A stretch of DNA of 64,000 nucleotides from contig QANY01004032.1 in the NCBI GenBank assembly GCA_003255025.1, forward strand, positions 1 to 64,000. The letters are read 5' to 3'. Under the pieces are notes generated by a model, which did not search any database, had not been told where the DNA came from, and was given only the letters and a program-made list of their open reading frames with translations. Shown one piece after another: positions 1-11,274 of this stretch (the stretch's first letter is position 1; every line of letters begins with the position of its first letter). The stretch is from Datisca glomerata. Taxonomy: Eukaryota > Streptophyta > Magnoliopsida > Cucurbitales > Datiscaceae. A program made the position numbers and the translations under genes.

Positions 1-31
1 CGCCGCTCCGCGTCGCACGCACGTTGCGACA
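1..31 (-). mobile_element. Edge of the 3' LTR of an Ogre/Tat-like gypsy element
   Basis: Read on the minus strand, bases 31 to 1 begin TGTCGCAACGTGCGTG. This is nearly the inverse of the sequence that ends the other LTR at 3057-3090 (reading GCACGTTGCGACA on the minus strand). Such LTRs, beginning TGTCGC and ending GCGACA, are known from the Tat/Ogre group. The rest of this LTR lies left of the window. A purine-rich minus-strand stretch (CACTGGGGTAGT, about 100-120) lies upstream of this edge, as a polypurine tract would, but about 80 bp away. Confidence 0.6.
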
Positions 32-1605
32 ATATCAAATGCTCAAAACTCATCTGAAAATGATATGTCTAAACCAATGATCATCGTTGAGGATTTTTCT
101 GAACAAAGACTACCCCAGTGTGAGCTTTGACATGTTGTCTTAAGAAATCAAAATTGGATATTTGCATATGAACTTTTTGCAACAACTACCCCCAGTTTGA
201 AAAAAATGCATTCAGAATTTTTGTCGAACTGGTTTTACCTTAATGTAAAAGGATACTCTTAAAAATATCACAAGGCTCACTTGGCTTTGACTTTTTTCAC
301 AATATATTTTTTGACTTGGTCTTTTTCTTTTGCCCCAGTTTGAAATTTTTTTTATAACTTTTGAGACATGTATTTTGACCAAAAAAATTAATTGCTCTAA
401 TGTAGGGAATGATCATTGGTTGAGAGTCATGAAATGAAGATTTTTTAAGGCTCAATTGAGCTTGCAATGGATAAAAGTGTTTGGGATAAAAGAAAGAATG
501 CCTCTCCATCATTTCTAATCAGAAGTAAATTTAACAAGAACATGATCTCAGATAAGAATAATACATTTTTGAAATGTCTTTATTCACCAGACAAAAGACT
601 ATTTTTCACTTTCATTTGTCTTTCACTGAAAAGAAGATTGTCAAAGCTAGATTTGATATTGCATATGCTTTTATTCTAAAAATCATCAATCCTAATCTGA
701 GTTGGTTTGTTAGGTGAGAGAAAAGAAATGACAGAGATGCAAGAGTATGACATTAATGAATGAAGAATTGGAAATGCATTTATTAACTTTGAAATGAACA
801 TAAATGCAAATGGAATAAAACTAGATTTGAAACTAGGAGACGACTAAAAATAGACGAAACACGATAAGAAAATGCATAGCAAAAGTTTCAGACATTAGGT
901 GGAGCTTTTAGAAAATTGACATTAGCTCATCACTCTTGAGAGTTCCTAAGAAGCATTGGCAACTCAAGGACATCCCAATTATTGAACTTATAGTTAGGGT
1001 AACAATAATATATGAACACATCGATACATTGCAACCATAAAAATATTCACCATATCAAGTTGTTCCCTTATCACATGAAGAAAGATGCCCCACGAAATTT
1101 ATCATGGTATTCTCATGCTCTGGTGGAGAGTTAGAACTAATTATGGGTTGTCATTCAGCTTTCTTAAAGTTTAGTTAACTGGGTTTTATTAACATTTGAA
1201 CTCTAGCTTTCAATGTTGTGCAATTTTCATTTGAATGTTCTATCACCCCAACATGATAATCACATTGAGTAGTTGGATCATACCAACTAGGATGTGGTGG
1301 TTGGAGAGGCTCGTAAAGGACCAACACCAACTGATTATTCTATATTAATTGTCATAATAATTTCATATAGGACATTAGAATTGAGTCAATTGGGCAAACC
1401 GTTGGTTATTCCTATTCTTCCTTTGAGGCTGATCAACCTGACAAACATTTTCTGCTTCAGATATTCTCAATCCTCAACCTTGTTTCTCAAATCCCTTAGT
1501 TATTTTTCAGTTTTGATCATGTGTTTGTTAGACAAATTCGCTTTAATTGTTAGACGTTTGTTTTCTTCCAAGAGAGCTAAATTCTTTTCACGCTCCTCTT
1601 ATAAC

Positions 1606-2270
1606 TCATCTCGCTCCTCCTCCACTATCCTGATGAGCTTCTGATAACTTGTATGATTGTAAATCCTTAACTGGTAAGGCAATAATTACTTTGCCTCTAC
1701 TCTCAAGCAACACTTCATACTCCTTTGTATAGTTCATGTGAATCTTCTCATTTTGCACCCTTCTTGTTATTTTCCAAGATTCAATCAACTACTGCAGTTT
1801 TTGTTCAATATCTTGATAACCGTAACTGGTTTCAATATCCTTCAATGCGTGCATGGCAGAGATAAACTGTCTCATGCACAATTGACAGAGCACTAATAGT
1901 GGAGCATAACTAGTAGCACCCTTGGGAGCAGGATCCATTGAATGGGCTTTTCAGATAACATCCTCATCGTTCAACTTTGATAGGTATGAAAGCCACGCCT
2001 CTTTTGTAGGAAACTGCGGGTTCTATTTGGCCATTCCAAATTCTATAATGGGGATTCTCATATTCATCCATGTACTTGAAAGATCAATTGTTCTAAAGGT
2101 GAAACATCTGTACAGAGGGTCCCAAAAATGCATTAAAGCCTCAAGAATGGGAGCGTTGACTGCAATATACAGAAGATAAGCGATGTGACCATATTTGCCA
2201 ACAAACATATTTTTTTGCTCTAGTGAAAAATCCTCTTATATCTTCTTCAACCTCTCCAACTCAATATGTG
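1606..2270 (-). pseudogene. Degenerate gag-like (plant DUF7745-type) reading frame of the Ogre-like element
   Basis: The minus-strand translation contains FVGKYGHIAYLLYIAVN followed by ALMHFWDPLYRCFTF and a DL(S)xT step. This resembles the N-terminal domain of Ogre-type gypsy gag proteins (usually Y/F-DP-RCFTF followed by LxPTxEEY). The frame continues through several stop codons into KVIIALPVKDLQSYK near 1620-1680, and a basic, coiled-coil-like tail follows. No start is defensible and the frame is interrupted, so this is a fossil. It lies about 0.8 kb downstream of the primer site, where gag is expected. The family assignment is by pattern recognition and needs a profile search. Confidence 0.5.
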
Positions 2271-3034
2271 AGAACTCTATCTTAGTGATTGATGGTAGAA
2301 GAATGACATCCTTTTTTCAGACAGTCTCCTTTTTATTTATGTGTTTCCTTTCACCATTGGGCTACTCTAACTTGATCTTCTATCACACTCGGAGTGGAAG
2401 TCATGACCTCTAAAATATGAATGAAGTAAATACTTCTTTACAATTCCTATTACGTAGCATGATGCATGTATGCAAAAAGAAAGACGAAGTCAAAGGTAAA
2501 AACAATGGGGAAGAAAATAAATATTTAAGTAGTGTAAGACATATATACACGAACAAAGTTAATCATGATACCGTATTTAGATAGAATCTTTATTTCTATC
2601 AAACATTGGTCATGAGATGGGCTCTAAAAACTAAATGCATGTGTGGTCGGGCTCTCAAATATCTTAATAGAATCTCAGGTTATCCATAATGTTATCCAAA
2701 CAGAGTAATAGGGCCCCCAAACGGTATCCTGAAAGGGTCAGCCTGAGTAAGAACTTTCATGAGCATGTACGAGAACCGCAATTCAATGAAGGCATTCCAC
2801 TATTCACTCTCACTAATCCTAAAGGGAAAGCCCGGGTACGGGGATAACATATGTGTGTGAAACAAGAAATTATGTAAAGAAATAAACTTCATAAAAAATG
2901 AACTATATACAACTACAAGCATGAATAATAGAAATAATGAATCAAATAAACAAACAAAAAACCACTAAAAGGATAAAATATAATAAAATTTTGGCTTGAC
3001 TCTCTATCGATCTAAAAATGGTTAGAGCAATTAC

Positions 3035-3053
3035 GTCCCCAATGAAGTCGCCA
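3035..3053 (-). other. Primer-binding site of the Ogre-like element
   Basis: The minus strand reads TGGCGACTTCATTGGGGAC, starting three bases from the LTR end. This is the Ogre/Tat primer site form TGGCGACTnnnnTGGGGA, described as complementary to the 3' end of a plant tRNA-Arg. It fixes the element's strand and marks the LTR to its right as the 5' LTR. Confidence 0.65.
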
Positions 3054-4044
3054 AGTTGTCGCAACGTGCATGCAAGGTGGAGCGGCGATTGAAAAATCAC
3101 TTGTGGAGAAAAGAAATTCAGAGTGACCACCAATCATTTTAGGGCGTGATTGGTCAACTAATTTTAAAATAAAATATTTTAGTCTGTGAAAATTTAAAGT
3201 TGGTTTGGGAGTCTATTGCGTGTGGGGAAGATATTAGCACCCGATAACACCCATTATGAAAAATGGTTATCAAATATTATCCAAATTATACTTTAAAATA
3301 ATGTTAAAAAAATTTAATTTTGAATGTCCCATTAGGTATGTCTTGTATCAGAAAATAAAACAAAGTAAATGACCTTTAATGGGTGGTACAAATACCATTG
3401 AAAAGTATTTTTTAATTTTTAATTTTTTTAAAATCAGTGCATTATTAGTGTTGTTCTTGGTACCCGATAAATAACTCATCAGCTCAGTAGTTCGAGAAAT
3501 TTGGTATCTCAAAAAACTCAAAGTCTGTCATAAGAATTTTTAGTAAAAAAGATTGATGAAAATGATAAAATTTCAATTTGCATGTAATTTTGTGACACAA
3601 ACATATACATGTTATATAATCATATGTTAATGAGTAATGTAGCATAAACATGATAATATAAGAAAGCTACATAAATGAAGATCTAAACAAATGTTATATT
3701 AATAACTAAAAAGGTAAAACAAATAAATAAATAAAAAAAATTATAATCGCATGTAGTTATATGATGACAAAGTAGAAAAAATGTAAGGTAGAAGATGAAC
3801 ATGCAAAACCTGTAAAAGAGAGAAATGTAAAAAAAATGTAAAGTGAAATGAATATTAAAATAAATATACAAAAATAAATAAAAGAGGAAATTAAAATAAA
3901 ATGAATATAAAAAAAATAAAAATAAAAGTAAAAACAAGAAAACATACAAAAAAAAGGGAGGGGAACACAGGTCACCAACTGTTGAGAACAGCGGGTACAC
4001 CCTAAAAAATAGGTTATATATATATATAATTGGTATAAGCATAC

Positions 4045-4510
4045 CCCTTATTTTTGATTCATTAATCTATTAATTATCATTTTTTTCAATAATTACTATT
4101 CAAATAGAAAAAAAAGTAATGGAGATAATTAGTTGAACCGAGCGTCATGTAAAAAATAATCAATAAAATTTTAAAATAGAATATTTTTTGAGATATAAAT
4201 ATAACCTTTTTATTTTAGACCATTTAGTTTACTAATTACTATTATTTCTTTTCTTCCTTCTTTGTTAATCAAGTAGCAAATGAATGATTAAAGATGATAA
4301 TTAGTTCAAACAAGTGTTACTAAATGATGAATAAAATTTTAAGATAAAAATAAAATATTTTTTTAGGATATAAAAATATACCATTTTAATTTTTGACTAC
4401 TTAGTTTACTAGTTACTCTTATTTTCTTTCTTCCATCATTTCTAATCAAATAATAAAGGAATGATCATATATGATAACTAGTTCAAACTAGTGTCACTTA
4501 AAAAGCAACA
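4045..4510. repeat. Imperfect tandem triplication, unit about 170 bp
   Basis: Three diverged copies start near 4045, 4207 and 4383. Each has a T-rich lead, then a TTAGTTTACTAATTACT-type block, then GATAATTAGTTCAAAC and AATAAAATTTTAA. Copy 1 is the most diverged. The array lies inside the putative Ogre-like LTR, so it may be an expansion within that LTR. Confidence 0.6.
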
Positions 4511-5134
4511 AGATCTAAAAATATGAAAAGATTTGTAAGAACGTTAAAAATTTTCAAAGCTCAAATATTTGCATAATTTTTATATAGATGTTTAACTCTC
4601 TATTTTATGCATTTTTATGTATGAGAAATTATCATAGAGTATTTTGTATCAAATATACACTTTCCGTCCATTAAAGAGTTGATTCACATTGAGTTAATTT
4701 TGCACTCCTCAAAGTCTTTGTCATAATCTTCATTGATTGTGTTGATGACAAAGATATCTCATTATCAAATTTGTAAGAAAATCATCAATGCACGAAATAA
4801 AACTCAAGATTAAGAGTAAAAGATAAAGAATAATGAACAAACACTAATATATGCAGAAAAAAAGAAAGACTATGCACTACATGAGTATAAATGAGAGATG
4901 ATGACGAATAAAGAACAACATAATGTTATTAGCTAATGTGCAAAAAATTTAAACTACCTTAAAAAATAATGAGAGAAGAGGTGAATAAAAATTTAAACTC
5001 TCTTTCTTTTTATCTTAAAAAATCTCTCTTATTTCTCACACACTCTCTCTATAAGAAGACATAATTTCCTTATCTCTCAAGACCTCTCTTTATCTCTCCT
5101 AAAATTACCTCCTTTCAAATGAAAGATTCACTTT

Positions 5135-5144
5135 CTATTTATAG
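5135..5144 (-). promoter_or_regulatory. TATA box in the Ogre-like LTR
   Basis: The minus strand reads CTATAAATAG, followed downstream by a CT/GA-rich leader. This is the expected form of a plant LTR promoter on the element's own strand. Confidence 0.4.
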
Positions 5145-5394
5145 ATAAAATTAGGGTTTACCTTTTTACTTTTAATCCAGTTGCTCCTCTTTTATTTTTT
5201 TAGTCTTTGGACTTTTTTTTTTCATTTCTAGTCCTTGGGCTACTTTTCTATTTTAGATATGTGGTCTTTTTCAAACCATACACATATTCTTAGACTAGTA
5301 TATGAAAGAAAATATGTATATTAAAAGTATTCGACTAGACAAAATATGATATCTACAACGTGCGACACACATACATTTGACTAGTATATACAAG

Positions 5395-6253
5395 ATGTTC
5401 TTATTGTTAGTTCTATTTTACTTTTAGTCAAATAGGAGCTTACTCAACTTATTTACCTTTATAATGTCCAAAATATTTTGTAAAATCTATCTTTAAATTG
5501 AATCTTTATTGCTATCCTTAAAAAGCCTAATATTAAAAACTTGCCCTCTCAGTCTTTTAATATTGGGCCTTGATAAATATTCTATAACGTTTGGAGTTAG
5601 ACTTATACCAAATTAAATTAAAGAGGATCATGAAAAGCTTGATTTCATCTTCCCCTCCAAATTGCGTTATTTTGGGTCGTATTCCTTGCCCTTTTGTAGG
5701 GGTTTTTTTGGTCCTCCTTATTGTTAATGATGTCTCTTTCTTGTTTCAATTCAAATCATTTGAATTTTCCTTTATAAAACCCTAAACCCTAGTTGCAATC
5801 TTTTCCTCTCTCTATAAATACGCTCCTTTAACTTCATTTTATGACAAGAGAGAAATACCTTGAGCCAAGAGAATACACCCTAAACACTTTCAAATTTTCC
5901 TAAATCTCTCTTAATATCTTGATAAACATATTTATTATTTGTGTTCCTCGCACTTTATATTCCATAATTTATATTATTTGCCATTTTATAAAAATTTTGC
6001 ATTTACATTGTTGTAAGCGTTCTTTATTTTACACGTTCAAGATTTAACCCTTATCTATTCAATTCATTTTACTTTAATGCTTTTGTTTACTCCCCATTAA
6101 CTTATCTTTAACGCGTTAAACTCATGAAATATTTTGGAGTACATTCATGAATCTTTATTATTCACTTGAGCGGGAAGGTTTCTTATCTGAACACGATCAC
6201 TCACTTCACTCCCTCTTAGATTGCTATATCGATCTGAAAATTAGTATCAAAGC
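5395..6253 (+). mobile_element. Truncated LTR element (LTR family A) with degenerate iMet primer site
   Basis: A TATA box (TCTATAAATA, 5811-5820) is followed by a leader, and the LTR ends at about 6240 next to TTAGTATCAAAGC. That sequence is a decayed form of TGGTATCAGAGC, the initiator-Met tRNA primer site. The right two thirds (5640-6240) match the minus strand of 17445-18400, and the left third (5400-5640) matches 15740-15970 on the same strand. No coding sequence follows the primer site, so only the LTR and a stub of the internal region remain. The left boundary is approximate. Confidence 0.6.
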
Positions 6254-6574
6254 TTTGTTCTCTAAACTCATAAGACTTAACCGTCTTGAGTTGTGCCATC
6301 TTTTCATAGAAAATATTTTATTTGGGAAGTACTTTTTAAAATAATGATTCAAAAAGTATAAATTTTCATAATTTTATGGTGATGATGATATTCATGATAA
6401 GTATTTTACATTGCCTTTGGATATTACACAAAAAAAAATCTTTATTTGAAAAAGAAATTAGGTTTGATGCAAAAAGAAAAGGACGAGTTATTCCAAAATA
6501 TTGAAAATAATAAATTATAGTGCGATAATATTTTATGGAAAAATAAAATCTTTTTTATAAAATTAATTTTTTTG
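6254..6574. other. AT-rich spacer, no gene seen
   Basis: The stretch between the truncated LTR element and the Mutator-like element is poly-A/T-rich. I see no coding or repeat signal that I can name. It may be the stub of the LTR element's internal region. Confidence 0.4.
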
Positions 6575-6583
6575 AAAGTTATA
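6575..6583. repeat. 9-bp target duplication of the Mutator-like element (left)
   Basis: The sequence AAAGTTATA directly precedes the left terminal inverted repeat. The identical nonamer follows the right one at 12578-12586. Nine-base duplications are characteristic of Mutator-like elements. Confidence 0.75.
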
Positions 6584-6832
6584 GGATTAATTTTATAAAC
6601 ACCCTTAAAGACTCCCTCAACTTAACGTCTTCATAATTTACTCTTCAACTTTGATCAACTATCAATTACACATGTTGGGTAATTTTTCCATCCCAGACCC
6701 ATTAAGTTGGTCACCTGCAAAGCACGTGATCAACTTTTGGACAATTTTGCCCCCATGGCAAAACGCAGAGTTTTGCACCTTCTTCCTCATCTCCTTCCCC
6801 ACCTCTCCCTTTATTAACTTCTTCATCGCGAC
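6584..6832 (+). repeat. Left terminal inverted repeat of the Mutator-like element
   Basis: It aligns with the reverse complement of 12306-12577 over almost its whole length. Strongly shared blocks are CAACTATCAATTA, CTGTTAAGTTGGTCA-like, CACGTGA, TTTTGGA(T/C)AATTTTGCC and GAGTTTTGCACCTT. Relative to the right copy it lacks about 20 bp near the outer end. Confidence 0.75.
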
Positions 6833-6862
6833 CCACACATCAGAATATCCAGAAAATAACTT

Positions 6863-7290
6863 CAAAACTCAGTCTCTCAAGCTTCTGAGGCTAGTTTCGG
6901 GTACCCATTGTACTCCAATTTCACACTAAGAGTGCAGCAACAGCCTTGAACTTGAGGCGCTGCCCATCTATTATGTCGTTTACTTGCTTATTTTCAGGGT
7001 CATCAATTGGGTACGTATTCCTTAATCAACTCCTCCATCTACTGAACACTCTTCTGGACCCTAGTTGAAAACTTGGTCAGATCAACTATCATCGCCATAT
7101 TCCAAATATCTACACGATCCCGGTAGAAATCGAGTTCCTCGCTGACCTCGAATCTAACTTTCGAGCCCACTTGTCTCCCCTCCTCTTTGCCAGAGACTAA
7201 GCCATCTTTTTAACCCTTGGCATACCCTTCCTTCATGTGTGTGGCTTCAAGATTCAGAGAGGAATAAAACTCCATGAAAGACAATTCAAC
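6863..7290 (-). pseudogene. LTO1/ORAOV1-like (Yae1-domain) gene fragment captured by the Mutator-like element
   Basis: The minus-strand reading contains SLNLEATHMKEGYAKG, a stop, KDGLVSGKEEGRQVGSKV, EELDFYRDRVDIW, KFSTRVQKSVQ, a stop, MEELIKEY, then after a frameshift PIDDPENKQVNDIIDGQRLK and, after another, VKLEYNGYPKLASEA. This order and spacing match the plant LTO1 homologue, a small protein with a glycine-repeat Yae1 domain. The LTO1-Yae1 pair acts as an adaptor for delivering Fe-S clusters to the ABC protein Rli1/ABCE1 in yeast and human. At least two in-frame stops and two frameshifts exclude function. No intron is visible across the matched part. The gene's 5' end is missing; the fragment starts just inside the left inverted repeat. 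Confidence 0.75.
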
Positions 7291-7478
7291 TACAAAATAA
7301 TATGTAACTATTTTCCCCACCCCCTTTCTTATTCTTGTAGGTTATTCAGTTGGCGCAAGAATGTATATACCTGTTTCTCCTCTGGAAATAGCTGTCCTTT
7401 ATTTGAACAAAATATTTTATATCTTGTGTACTGCAAGTGTTTATTTAAGCAAAATATTTTATATCATGTGCACGCGTC

Positions 7479-8383
7479 TGTAAAAGATTTTTTTGGTATG
7501 GAGAACTCTTTACGAACAAATAATAAAGATCATAATTTAAAGAGAGAATGAAAGAATAAAGACATCATTATTTACGTGAAAAACCCTTGAATAGAAGAAA
7601 AACCAAGGGAAGATTGTTGATATTCACTTATGTAAAGGATTTTACATAGTTGTTAATGAGAGAAGAGAGGAATGGCAATACCTTTAGTTCAAGTGTTCTC
7701 AGGTCTCTTCCTCATCTTTTTACATGAGCATGTACTTATATGCCTTACAATAATAATAAAAATAATAATAATAAAAAGGGGATGATCACATCCCTTATGC
7801 TTCCGGCTGATGGAATTGCTTTCAGTTACTTTGTTCATTCCTTTCAGTTGTTTTGTCCTCAACAACTCAATCAGTCATACCCACTTGCTGGTTCCTCGTG
7901 GTTCGAGCCAATCAATCACAACTATTTGACTGTTAGTCAGAACCTTCCTCTTCTGTTCTAATGTCATGTCTAGTGGGTAACGATTCCCCGTTCTCGAGAT
8001 ATCGGTTCCCATTATGGAAGCGATAATCTCTCGTTCTCGAGATGTTGATTCCCGTTCTAGAAACGATGATCTCCCATTCCAGAAGCGATAGTCACCCATT
8101 CCAGAAGCGAGAAATCACCCTGTTCTAGAAGCGATAGTCACCACTTTTAGAAGTGATAGTCCCCCGTTCCAGAAGCGATAGTCACCCCTTACAGAAGCGA
8201 TTGTCCCCCGTTCGAGGAACGACAATCACCCCTTCTAGAAGTGATTGTCCTCATTCCAGAAGTATAGTCACACGTTTTGAAAGTGAATGTTCCCCGTTTC
8301 AGCATTTTTTTCCGTTCTGACGAGGTCTCCCGCTTTCAGCGTTCTTTTTGCACACATGTCTTGGGTGATTTTTTTCTTGTTCA
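7479..8383 (-). repeat. 3' LTR (left) of the nested non-coding element
   Basis: This 905-bp LTR begins TGAACAAG on the minus strand. It holds a short interrupted AAT repeat (about 7747-7785) and a minisatellite (about 7985-8285). It is about 220 bp shorter than its partner, mainly because the partner has a longer ATA tract and extra GACGAGGTCTCCTGCTTCAG units. Confidence 0.75.
7985..8285. repeat. LTR minisatellite, about 20-22 bp unit (left copy)
   Basis: About 13 degenerate tandem units follow the form CCCGTTCCAGAAGCGATAGT, with variants TTCTAGAAGTGAT and TTCGAGGAACGAC. The repeat lies within the LTR and is shared, with different unit counts, by the other LTR at 11275-11660. Confidence 0.75.
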
Positions 8384-8384
8384 T

Positions 8385-8396
8385 TGCCCCCCCCTT
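8385..8396 (-). other. Polypurine tract of the nested element
   Basis: The minus strand reads AAGGGGGGGGGCA directly before the 3' LTR start TGAACAAG. This is where a polypurine tract primes plus-strand synthesis. Confidence 0.65.
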
Positions 8397-10686
8397 AATT
8401 AGACTCAATAAGTTTCACTTATTGATGTTTAATGATGAGGAGTTCTCTGTTCTCTATTTGCATGTGCCTTTTCAAAGATCGTATTATCTTCTTTCAGGAA
8501 CCTGCACTTAGTGGTTTTTCCACTTTCGTAAGCCCTAGATAGGTCCCTTTTGTCCACATGGCAGCGAGTGATTTTTACCTGTTCATTTGCCCCACATTGT
8601 GCTTCGGCGAAGTTCATTGGAGTGCAATGAATGCTTCCAACACATGTCTGATTCTGGTAGGTTTGATTCTCTTTTTTATAGAGTCTTCAGTCTCGATCCT
8701 ACCATGTGTCATGTGATATTTTGCCTTTCCATTCTGCGAGAAATACTTTTGGTTCAAAATAAGAACCACAGTCTCATTTTGGCCTTGAGTTTCAGGATCA
8801 TCCGCTGAGTTTCAAGAAATATTTCATCTTTCCTTTCTTCAGTTGTTTCCATTATGAATTATTTGAGCATCGTCTAATCCGTTTAAACAAGGATATCTCT
8901 GTTTTGAATTTTCTGATTTCTTTTTGAGAACGATGTTTGTGGACACTCCTAAGGACTTAGGCTCCTTTCAAGAAGACATGACCTCGTTTTGATTTCCTAC
9001 GGGCTCATCTATAGAGTTTCCCCCATTTCTTCATTTTTCATTTTCTTTCTCTCGTACGATAAGATATGTGACATGAATCTTGCACAAGAATAATTGTATT
9101 GAGTAAGGAGCTAGTGTACCATTTCATAATTTCATTACATGAGTTTGATGCCAACTTCTATTGGTAGAATTTTTTCCGTTTTCCTTGTTACGGACTTATT
9201 GGTAGAGTTTGCTACGGACTTATTGGTAGAGTTTCTCCCCTCTCAAGGAACTACGCCCTTAGTTCTGTTGTCGAAGACGACAGAGAGTTGTCAACCTACA
9301 TGTTATCATGCCATAAGTTTTTATTAAGAGCTCCAAATCAAATTTTGTAAGATTCTTCTAAAAGTTGATTTTCATGTGCTTCCGATATTGTATAATCCTC
9401 CATGTAATTAGCTTCAATTGACGCTATATAATTTCCAAATCTGTATGTTCTGCATAATCTATATTCTTGAACAACCGTCATGAAAATTATTATAACTCTT
9501 GTTTGGGAGATCTGAATCAAGTTCTGCAAAACTCTTTAAGCAGTAGACATCTATATCTTTTTAAAGATATATAATATGCTATGTAAGTCTATACAGTTTA
9601 AAAATAAATTAAATTTGAAAGATGTGATTAATATTACTTTCCTATACGAGGATTACCATACTTTTGATATGGAGCTCAACCTGATTTCTATAAAATTCTC
9701 CATGAAGCATACTTTCGTATCCTTATGATTATGTGAATCGCCATGTAATTTTTCTTCCAACTCCTTTTATTTTAGTTTCCATTTCCGTTCCCGTTGTCGC
9801 TTCCATTGTTAAGACATTTTTATTCACATCATCACGACGTCTCTGTTCCCGTAGTCAGGATGTCTCCGTTCTCGTTGTTTGTTCTTATTTTATTTCCTCC
9901 ACTCATAAATTCCTTTTGAATGATCGAATCTGCTTAATTCGTAGTTTTCCCATTTTGGTCTTGAGTGTGGTCTTCTTTGCTTAGCCTTTTACTCTGCAAT
10001 TTTTGCTATGAAATTTGTTCCAAACTCTTTTTTCATTTCTAACAAATTTCTTTTCTGAAATCCTTTTAGTTTTCTATTCTTGAAATTCTAACACTCTAAC
10101 ATTTTCTTTTTTGAAGGGCTGAAACTTCTCTGATCTAAACTTCAATTTTTCCGTTCTGAAGCTCTAACTTCGACTTTTCTGAAGCTCTGACCTCAACTTT
10201 CCTGAAGCTCCGTCAACTTTTCTGAAGCCTTTTTTATTTTATTAGCTTTCTGATCTGAGCTTTCAAAGCTCTTCTTATCTGAGCTTTATGACATTTTCTG
10301 GTCTGAGCTTTACTAGCTTTTCTTAACTTTCTGAGCTCTTCTGAGCTTTTCTGATCTAAGCTTTATGGGATCTTCTGGTCTGAGCTTTCTGAGCTTTTTT
10401 GAGTTTTTCTGATCTAATTTTTTAACTCATCCTTCATTCGAATGGATTTCTTTGTTGATCTCCTTCCTCTCCTTTTTTAGAAGTTCATAATGATGTAAAA
10501 GAAATAAGCCAATCGAATATGCAAGGAACGAGTTTATCATTTTCTGTTATGTTTCCAGTTTTGTACTTATTGTCTTTCCCATATCTGTTTCCAACATGTT
10601 GCCGTTTCTGTTCCCTCTTTTGTTGTTGATGGATGTTTGATGTGGTTTTTGGCATTTTGGGATGGATTTCTTGAGTTTTTCTCTCA
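8397..10686 (-). mobile_element. Non-coding internal region of the nested element
   Basis: The region is T-rich on plus, with no protein-domain trace in any frame. From about 10090 to 10430 it carries many degenerate copies of TCTGAGCTTT and TTCTGAAGCTCTGA, a purine-rich minus-strand repeat (AGCTCAGA). Short frames here (up to 83 codons) show no family features. Large non-coding internal regions are typical of LARD-type elements. Confidence 0.55.
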
Positions 10687-10704
10687 CTCTCAATGAAAGC
10701 ACCA
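10687..10704 (-). other. Primer-binding site of the nested element
   Basis: The minus strand reads TGGTGCTTTCATTGAGAG, two bases from the 5' LTR end. TGGTGC-type sites of this form are common in plant LTR elements. I do not assign the tRNA. Confidence 0.55.
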
Positions 10705-10976
10705 AATATAAAGAGTTTTTTTCGGTATGAAGAACCCTCTACGAAAAAAATAATGAAGATCATAATTTGAATGAGAGAATGAGAGAATAAAGACACCATC
10801 ATTTACGTATAAAACCCTTAACGGGAAGAAAAATCATGGGAATATTGTTGATGATCACTTATGTAAAGGATTTTACATAGTTGTTGATGAGAGAAGAGAG
10901 GAAGGGTAGTGCCTTTAGTTCAGGTGTTCTCAGGTCTCTCACTCTTCTTTTTACATGAGCCTATACTTATAGGCCT

Positions 10977-11047
<71 letters not shown>
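10977..11047. repeat. (ATA)n microsatellite
   Basis: About 23 perfect ATA units lie inside the right LTR. The corresponding place in the left LTR (7747-7785) holds a short interrupted version, so the tract expanded after insertion. The poly-Ile frame read through it on minus is an artefact. Confidence 0.9.
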
Positions 11048-11048
<1 letters not shown>

Positions 11049-11274
11049 GGGATGATCACATCTCATATGCTTTCCATTGATGAGATTTCTTTCAGGTGTA
11101 GGCTCCTTTACTTTGCTCATTCCTTTAAGTTGTTTTGTCCTCAGCAACTCAATCTGTCATAGCCACTTGGTGGTTCCTCGTGGTTCAAGCCAATCAATCA
11201 CAACCACTTGACTGTCAGCATGAACCCTCATTTCCATTCTGATGTTCTATCCTATCCAGGAGGTAATGATTCTT

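Larger units (their letters stand above)
32..3056 (-). mobile_element. Internal region of a decayed Ogre/Tat-type Ty3/gypsy element
   Basis: This 3-kb stretch lies between the two LTR edges and carries a primer-binding site at its right end, so the element reads right to left. That is far shorter than an autonomous Ogre element (well over 10 kb), and I find no protease, reverse transcriptase or integrase, so most of pol is gone. CAAACTGGGG-type minus-strand motifs at about 190-206 and 330-345 are repeated polypurine-like tracts, which plant gypsy elements often show near the 3' end. The only recognisable coding trace is the gag-like fragment at about 1606-2270. Confidence 0.6.
3057..5370 (-). 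mobile_element. 5' LTR of the Ogre-like element
   Basis: The left edge (3057, TGTCGCAACGTG on plus) is well defined by the adjoining primer site. The right edge is placed near 5370 only because the minus strand there reads TGTGTCGCACGTTG, a plausible LTR start with the same inverted motif; it could be elsewhere. A minus-strand TATA box lies at 5135-5144. The body is very AT-rich, with an imperfect tandem triplication at 4045-4510. Open frames at 3683-4042 are low-complexity Phe/Leu/Tyr strings, not genes. Confidence 0.45.

Noticed and set aside
3683..4042. 119-codon minus-strand open frame
   Set aside because: Almost entirely Phe, Leu, Tyr and Ile from an A-rich LTR stretch; a composition artefact.
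10920..11147. Minus-strand frame with a long poly-Ile run
   Set aside because: It is the (ATA)n microsatellite read through inside an LTR.
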